Assembly: GCF_018704125.1 (NCBI RefSeq)
Contig: NZ_JAGTIS010000005.1
Location: 248,001 to 312,000 of the forward strand
Origin: Metapseudomonas boanensis
GTDB lineage: Bacteria > Pseudomonadota > Gammaproteobacteria > Pseudomonadales > Pseudomonadaceae
DNA length: 64,000 bases
Direction of reading: 5' to 3'
The notes beneath the pieces were generated by a model. It worked only from the letters and a program-made list of their open reading frames with translations, made no database searches and had not been told where the DNA came from. Position 1 is the stretch's first letter; every line of letters begins with the position of its first letter. The translations under genes were made by a program, and so were the position numbers. Below are positions 60,430 to 64,000 of this stretch, one piece after another.

Positions 60430-61314
60430 ATGGAGCTTCGCCACCTGCGCTATTTCCAGGTGCTCGCCGAGACCCTCAATTTCACCCGCGCCGCCGAGCG
60501 CCTGCATATTGCCCAGCCACCGCTGAGCCGGCAGATCCAACAGCTCGAGGACGAATTGGGCGTCGCCCTGCTGGATCGTGGCCGGCCACTGCGCCTGACC
60601 GAAGCCGGGCGTTTTTTCCACGAGCACTCAAGCACCCTGCTCGAGCAGTTGGCGAAGGTTTGTGACAATACCCGCCGCATTGGTTCCGGCGAAAAAGCCT
60701 GGCTGGGCATCGGTTTTGCCCCCTCGACGCTCTACGGTGTACTGCCGGACCTGATCCGCCGACTGCGCAGGGATGCGGGCCTGGAACTGGGCTTGTCGGA
60801 GATGACCACCCTGCAACAGGTAGAAGCGCTGAAGGCGGGCCGCATCGACATCGGCTTCGGCCGCATCCGCATCGACGACGCGGCGATCCAGCAGGCAGTG
60901 CTTACCCTCGACCCGCTAGTGGCCGCCCTGCCCGCCGGGCATCCATTGCTACCGGGTCCGGTGAGCCTGACCGACCTGGCCAACGAACCCTTCGTGCTCT
61001 ACCCCGGCAACCCACGGCCGAGCTATGCCGACCACGTGATCGCGCTGTTCGCCGCCTATGGCCTGCAGATCGAGGTGGCGCAGTGGACCAACGAACTGCA
61101 GACCGCCATCGGCCTGGTCGCCGCCGGCATCGGCATCACCCTGGTGCCGGCCTCGGTGCAAGTGCTGCATCGCTCCGATATCGACTACGCGCCGCTGCAG
61201 GAAAGCCAGGCCACCTCGCCCATCGTCATCAGCCGCCGTGTTGGCGAACCCGCGCCGGCGCTCAAGCATTGCCTGGCGCTGGTCGAGGAGCTGTCGAAGG
61301 GGCGGAGCAACTAG
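60430..61314 (+). CDS. catR: CatR, LysR-type activator of catBCA
   Basis: A 294-residue LysR regulator. It has the DNA-binding start MELRHLRYFQVLAETLNFTRAAERLHIAQPPLSRQIQQLEDELGVALLDRGRPLRLTEAG and an effector domain typical of CatR/BenM (WLGIGFAPSTLYGVLPDLIRRLR; GFGRIRIDDAAIQQAVL). The effector is cis,cis-muconate in this family. The ATG at 60430 follows GGAGG; an upstream ATG at 60394 falls in the operator and is not used. Confidence 0.93.
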   Translation: MELRHLRYFQVLAETLNFTRAAERLHIAQPPLSRQIQQLEDELGVALLDRGRPLRLTEAGRFFHEHSSTLLEQLAKVCDNTRRIGSGEKAWLGIGFAPSTLYGVLPDLIRRLRRDAGLELGLSEMTTLQQVEALKAGRIDIGFGRIRIDDAAIQQAVLTLDPLVAALPAGHPLLPGPVSLTDLANEPFVLYPGNPRPSYADHVIALFAAYGLQIEVAQWTNELQTAIGLVAAGIGITLVPASVQVLHRSDIDYAPLQESQATSPIVISRRVGEPAPALKHCLALVEELSKGRSN

Positions 61315-61447
61315 CCTCGGTACAGCGGCTCTTGTGGCGGCAAATTCATTCGCGAGCAGGCCAACGGCCTGCCCTGCCCATCTCCTACTGGGGCCGCTGC
61401 GCGACCCTTGACGAATGAGTTCGCATCACCGAGATCAAAGCCGGCCG
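61315..61447. repeat. Second dispersed repeat family after catR
   Basis: GCAAATTCATTCGCGAGCAGG, GGCCAACGGCCTGCCCTG and GGGGCCGCTGCGCGACCC appear here in the inverse arrangement to 29935-30055. No gene fits between catR and the porin. Confidence 0.5.
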
Positions 61448-62725
61448 TCAGAACTTGAAGGTGTACGAGGTGATCAGGCGGTTCTCCTGGTAGTCCGGCC
61501 CTGATGCGCCGCCGTTTCCGTAGCGGGTCTTCACGTCGATGTTGCGCCACTCGAAACCGACGCCCTTGAACGCCCCGCTCTGCACCACGTAGTTGACGAC
61601 GATGTTGCGCTCGCTCTCGACGTTCTGGTCCAGGGCGTTGTTGCCGCGATCGATGCCTGTGCCGCGCAGGTAGCGGGTCATGAAGCGCAGACCGGGCACG
61701 CCGAGGGCGGCAAAGTCGTAGTCGTAGCGCAGCTGCCATGAGCTTTCGTTGGGTTTGACGAAGGCCACGGTCGACCAGTTCACCAGGTAGGGTTGCGGCG
61801 CATAGCCGTTCAGCGTCGGGAAGGCGCTTTCGCCCAGCATGCGCTGGTAGGCGACGCCCACGGCATGGGGCCCCTTGCGCAGGGTGGTCATGACGCCGTA
61901 GGAGCGGTTGTCGATGTCCCCGTACAGTGCCTTGCCGTCCTCGCTGTTATCGAAATAGCGCAAGTCGGTCTTCAGGCCGAAGCCGTTGCCGAGGTTTGCG
62001 TTGTGGGTCAGACCGGCATAGTGCTGCTGGTAGATGTCTTCCAGCTGGCCGTAGAAGTAGCTGGCCGAAAGCGCCGGATTGAACGCATAGGTGGCGCCGC
62101 CGAAGTTCAGGCCATCGCTGCGGCGCTGGATATCCGGGCCGTTGAACAGGTACATCTTCTCGCGGTTGGAGGATTCTCGGCTGCTGATCTCGGTGAAGCG
62201 GCCGGCGGTGAGGGTCAGGTTGTCCACCTCGCGTGACTCCAGCAGGAAGCCGTGGAAGGTGGTGATCAGCTGGCGGGAGTCGTCGTAGAAGGCTACCGGC
62301 AGCATCGGACGGTGCTCGCCGACCTTAAGCTCGGTCCTGGAATAACGCACTTTGCCGGTCAGCGCGGTGCGGCCGTAATCGCGGACCTGCTCACCCTTGC
62401 TGTCGTCGTAGGGAATGATGGTGTCCGGGCCACGACCACCGCCGCCATCGAGGCGATAGGCATATTGCCCGGAAATATCCAGGCCGAACTGGACAATGCC
62501 TTCGGTATATCCGGAGATGGCGCGAAAGTCGAAACCCTGGGTCCAACTTCCAATCCGCGACTTGGGTGCATCGTCCTGCTTGAAGTCGCGATCAATATAG
62601 AAATTGCGCAGTCCAAGACTGACTTGTCGATCTTTGACAAAGTCCGCCAGAGCGGAAACCGGCACGAATATTCCAATCAGGCTCGCAGCAGCAACACCGC
62701 GAGCCAGCCAGCTTTTCTGAAACAT
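61448..62725 (-). CDS. OprD-family outer membrane porin
   Basis: A 425-residue OprD/Occ porin. It has a signal peptide (WLARGVAAASLIGIFVPVSALA, cut about residue 27), the mature start DFVKDRQVSLGLRNFYIDRDFKQDDAPKSRIGSWTQGFDFRAISGYTEG, the SRTELKVGEHRPMLPVAFYDDSRQLITTFHGF region, QLEDIYQQHYAGLTHNANLGNGF and a C-terminal Phe (SYTFKF). The second OprD-type porin in the window, only moderately similar to the one at 54055. Direction and place suggest that it serves the oxygenase cluster that follows. The ATG at 62725 has AAAGGAA upstream. Confidence 0.92.
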   Translation of the reverse strand: MFQKSWLARGVAAASLIGIFVPVSALADFVKDRQVSLGLRNFYIDRDFKQDDAPKSRIGSWTQGFDFRAISGYTEGIVQFGLDISGQYAYRLDGGGGRGPDTIIPYDDSKGEQVRDYGRTALTGKVRYSRTELKVGEHRPMLPVAFYDDSRQLITTFHGFLLESREVDNLTLTAGRFTEISSRESSNREKMYLFNGPDIQRRSDGLNFGGATYAFNPALSASYFYGQLEDIYQQHYAGLTHNANLGNGFGLKTDLRYFDNSEDGKALYGDIDNRSYGVMTTLRKGPHAVGVAYQRMLGESAFPTLNGYAPQPYLVNWSTVAFVKPNESSWQLRYDYDFAALGVPGLRFMTRYLRGTGIDRGNNALDQNVESERNIVVNYVVQSGAFKGVGFEWRNIDVKTRYGNGGASGPDYQENRLITSYTFKF

Positions 62726-63054
62726 GACATGTTCCTTTCTTACACGTGCAAGGCACATAAGGTGGGAGCAGATTAATTCGCAAAGGCAAAACTTCGGCAG
62801 TTAATCCGCAGTGTTGTTTTTATGACCACTTACTGCAAAAAGGCGCAAATCAACCCGCTACCCGAACAAGTAACGGGCACCCTCGTTTTATTGTTTTGGT
62901 AGAACTTATTGCTGAAACTCAGCGTTATCTCCTGTAGGAGCGAGCTTGCTCGCGAAAGACCGCGCAAAGGCCATTCGCCAGCAAGCTGGCTCCTACAAGA
63001 CATCCGCCGCCCCTCACCCCGATCGCAGGAGCGAGCAACCGTGCGGCCCTGGCA
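62726..63054. repeat. Porin upstream region with REP pair
   Basis: TGTAGGAGCGAGCTTGCTCGCGAA and TTCGCCAGCAAGCTGGCTCCTACA at 62934-62999 form an inverted REP pair of mixed type. The stretch 62726-62932 is AT-richer and must hold the porin promoter; no clear box is seen. Confidence 0.7.
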
Positions 63055-63555
63055 TCAGCAGGACGCGCGCGAGGCGTCGCCCAGGCGGTGGTAGGCGCGG
63101 TTGAAATACACCAGGCCCTCCTGGCTCTTGCCGTGGCGGATGCCCAGCACTTCGCAATAGAAGATGGTGTGGGAACCCACTTCGTGGGCCTGGGCTATGC
63201 GGCAGTCGAAGCTGACCAGCGCCTCGTCAAGCAGCGGTGCACCGCTCTCCAGGGTGTTCCACCTGGCCTGTGCGAAGCGCTGGTCGGAGTCCAGTTCGCG
63301 GTTGGCAAATACGGCGGAGATATCCTTGAGTTCGGCGGTCAGCACGTTCACGCCGAGCACGCCATTGCTCTTGAAGTGGCCGTTGGAAAAGGACGAACGA
63401 TTCATGCACACCAGCAAGGTCGGTGGCTGGTCGGTGACGCTGCACACCGCCGAGGCGGTGAAGCCGAAGCGCCCGGCGGCACCGTCGGTGGTGATGACCG
63501 AAACCGCCCCGCCGAGCAGGGCCATCGCATTACGGAATCCAGTGGTATCGACCAT
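63055..63555 (-). CDS. Flavin reductase (HpaC-like)
   Basis: A 166-residue flavin reductase of the FMN-binding split-barrel family. Typical pieces are FRNAMALLGGAVSVITTDGAAGRFGFTASAVCSVTDQPPTLLVCMN (FMN/FAD loop), SNGVLGVNVL and CRIAQAHEVGSHTIFYCEVLGIRH. It supplies reduced flavin to a monooxygenase. AGGAGG seven bases before the ATG is a strong ribosome binding site. Directly after the reductase gene below, in the same direction. Confidence 0.9.
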   Translation of the reverse strand: MVDTTGFRNAMALLGGAVSVITTDGAAGRFGFTASAVCSVTDQPPTLLVCMNRSSFSNGHFKSNGVLGVNVLTAELKDISAVFANRELDSDQRFAQARWNTLESGAPLLDEALVSFDCRIAQAHEVGSHTIFYCEVLGIRHGKSQEGLVYFNRAYHRLGDASRASC

Positions 63556-63580
63556 GGTCTTGCCTCCTTTGAAAAGGCGC

Positions 63581-64000
63581 TTAGATATCCAGCACGAGTT
63601 TTTTCGACTTGGCCCGCGAGCAACACACCAGGATCTGGTCGTTGGCGGCTTTTTCGTCATCGGTCAGGTACACGTCGCGGTGGTCCGGCTCGCCTTCGAG
63701 CACGTCGCACAGGCAGGTGCCGCAAACCCCCTGCTCGCAGGAAATCTCGACCTTGATGCCGACCCCGGCCAGGGCATCGACGATGGTCTGGCCCTCGGCC
63801 ACCTGCACCGTCTTGCCGCTGCGCGAGGCCACTACTTCAAAGCCGCTGCCGCTGGCATCCAGCTCCACCTGAAAGTACTCGCGGTGGATGTTGTCCTCGG
63901 CGTAGCCAGCCTTGCGTGCTTCACTGATCACCCAATCCATGAAGCCAGCCGGGCCGCAGACGTAGACATGTGCGCCCGCCTCAGGGCGACCCAGCACGGC
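63581..64000 (-). CDS. VanB-type oxygenase reductase, C-terminal part (cut by window end)
   Basis: The visible 139 residues end a phthalate dioxygenase reductase-like protein: the tail of the NAD domain (GAHVYVCGPAGFMDWVISEARKAG) followed by a C-terminal 2Fe-2S ferredoxin (CEQGVCGTCLCDVLEGEPDHRDVYLTDDEK; ILVCCSRAKS). This order (FMN, NAD, ferredoxin) is the VanB order, opposite to AntC. It should feed electrons to a Rieske demethylase or dioxygenase encoded beyond the window. Confidence 0.88.
   Translation of the reverse strand, partial: AVLGRPEAGAHVYVCGPAGFMDWVISEARKAGYAEDNIHREYFQVELDASGSGFEVVASRSGKTVQVAEGQTIVDALAGVGIKVEISCEQGVCGTCLCDVLEGEPDHRDVYLTDDEKAANDQILVCCSRAKSKKLVLDI

Overview
The window is high-GC DNA from a gamma-proteobacterium that is almost certainly a Pseudomonas (sensu lato). 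Reasons: dozens of the Pseudomonas-type REP palindrome (core like GCGAGCAAGCTCGCTCCTAC), sigma-54/NasT-controlled nitrate genes, OprD-family porins, and an antR-antABC plus catR-catBCA arrangement as in P. aeruginosa and P. resinovorans. The exact species cannot be fixed from the sequence alone.

Layout. (1) 1-5.7 kb is the right part of a prophage or phage satellite: small unknown genes, a putative scaffold, a capsid protein, small and large terminase, then a YodC-like gene and a 3' fragment of a tyrosine recombinase next to a tRNA-3'-end-like sequence. (2) 5.9-14.9 kb is a nitrate uptake and sensing island: nasS-nasT, an NrtA/B/D-type nitrate ABC importer, an alginate-export-family porin, then a chemoreceptor without a periplasmic sensor overlapping a NIT-like (nitrate/nitrite sensing) protein. 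nasS, nrtA and the porin are each preceded by a sigma-54 promoter and a leader with AACGGC-type hexaloop hairpins and an intrinsic terminator, the hallmark of NasT (ANTAR) antitermination. (3) 15-22 kb is mixed housekeeping and accessory: mltA, a PLD-fold protein with a degenerate HKD motif, a His/Tyr-rich secreted protein, a GFA-family protein, a glutathione transferase, and a GAF-PAS-PAS-GGDEF diguanylate cyclase.

(4) 22.3-30 kb is the glutarate operon glaH-lhgO-gabD-gabT-gabP with the divergent regulator csiR, turning 5-aminovalerate/GABA and glutarate into succinate. (5) 30-41.4 kb carries an NCS1 permease, a porin, a tandem 91-bp REP array, an ATP-dependent lactamase/hydantoinase pair (HyuB, HyuA; like the OplBA lactamase) with an AraC regulator, and a BCCT transporter with a LysR regulator. 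I infer that regions 4 and 5 together could take a lactam such as valerolactam to 5-aminovalerate, glutarate and succinate. (6) 41.7-44.3 kb: a Bcr/CflA-type efflux pump and a DUF899 protein.

(7) 44.4-61.3 kb is an anthranilate-to-beta-ketoadipate-pathway island: antR, antABC, a five-gene branched-chain-amino-acid-type ABC importer, an OprD-family porin, a second sensorless chemoreceptor, an alpha/beta hydrolase with the HGGYW motif of kynurenine formamidases, and catBCA with divergent catR. Uptake, taxis, ring hydroxylation (anthranilate to catechol) and ortho cleavage (catechol to beta-ketoadipate enol-lactone) sit side by side. (8) 61.4-64 kb opens another aromatic cluster: an OprD-family porin, a flavin reductase and the C-terminal part of a VanB-type oxygenase reductase that runs off the window.

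Repeats are prominent: REP singlets and pairs between operon genes, a six-copy 91-bp tandem array, and a larger dispersed element with terminal inverted repeats seen twice.
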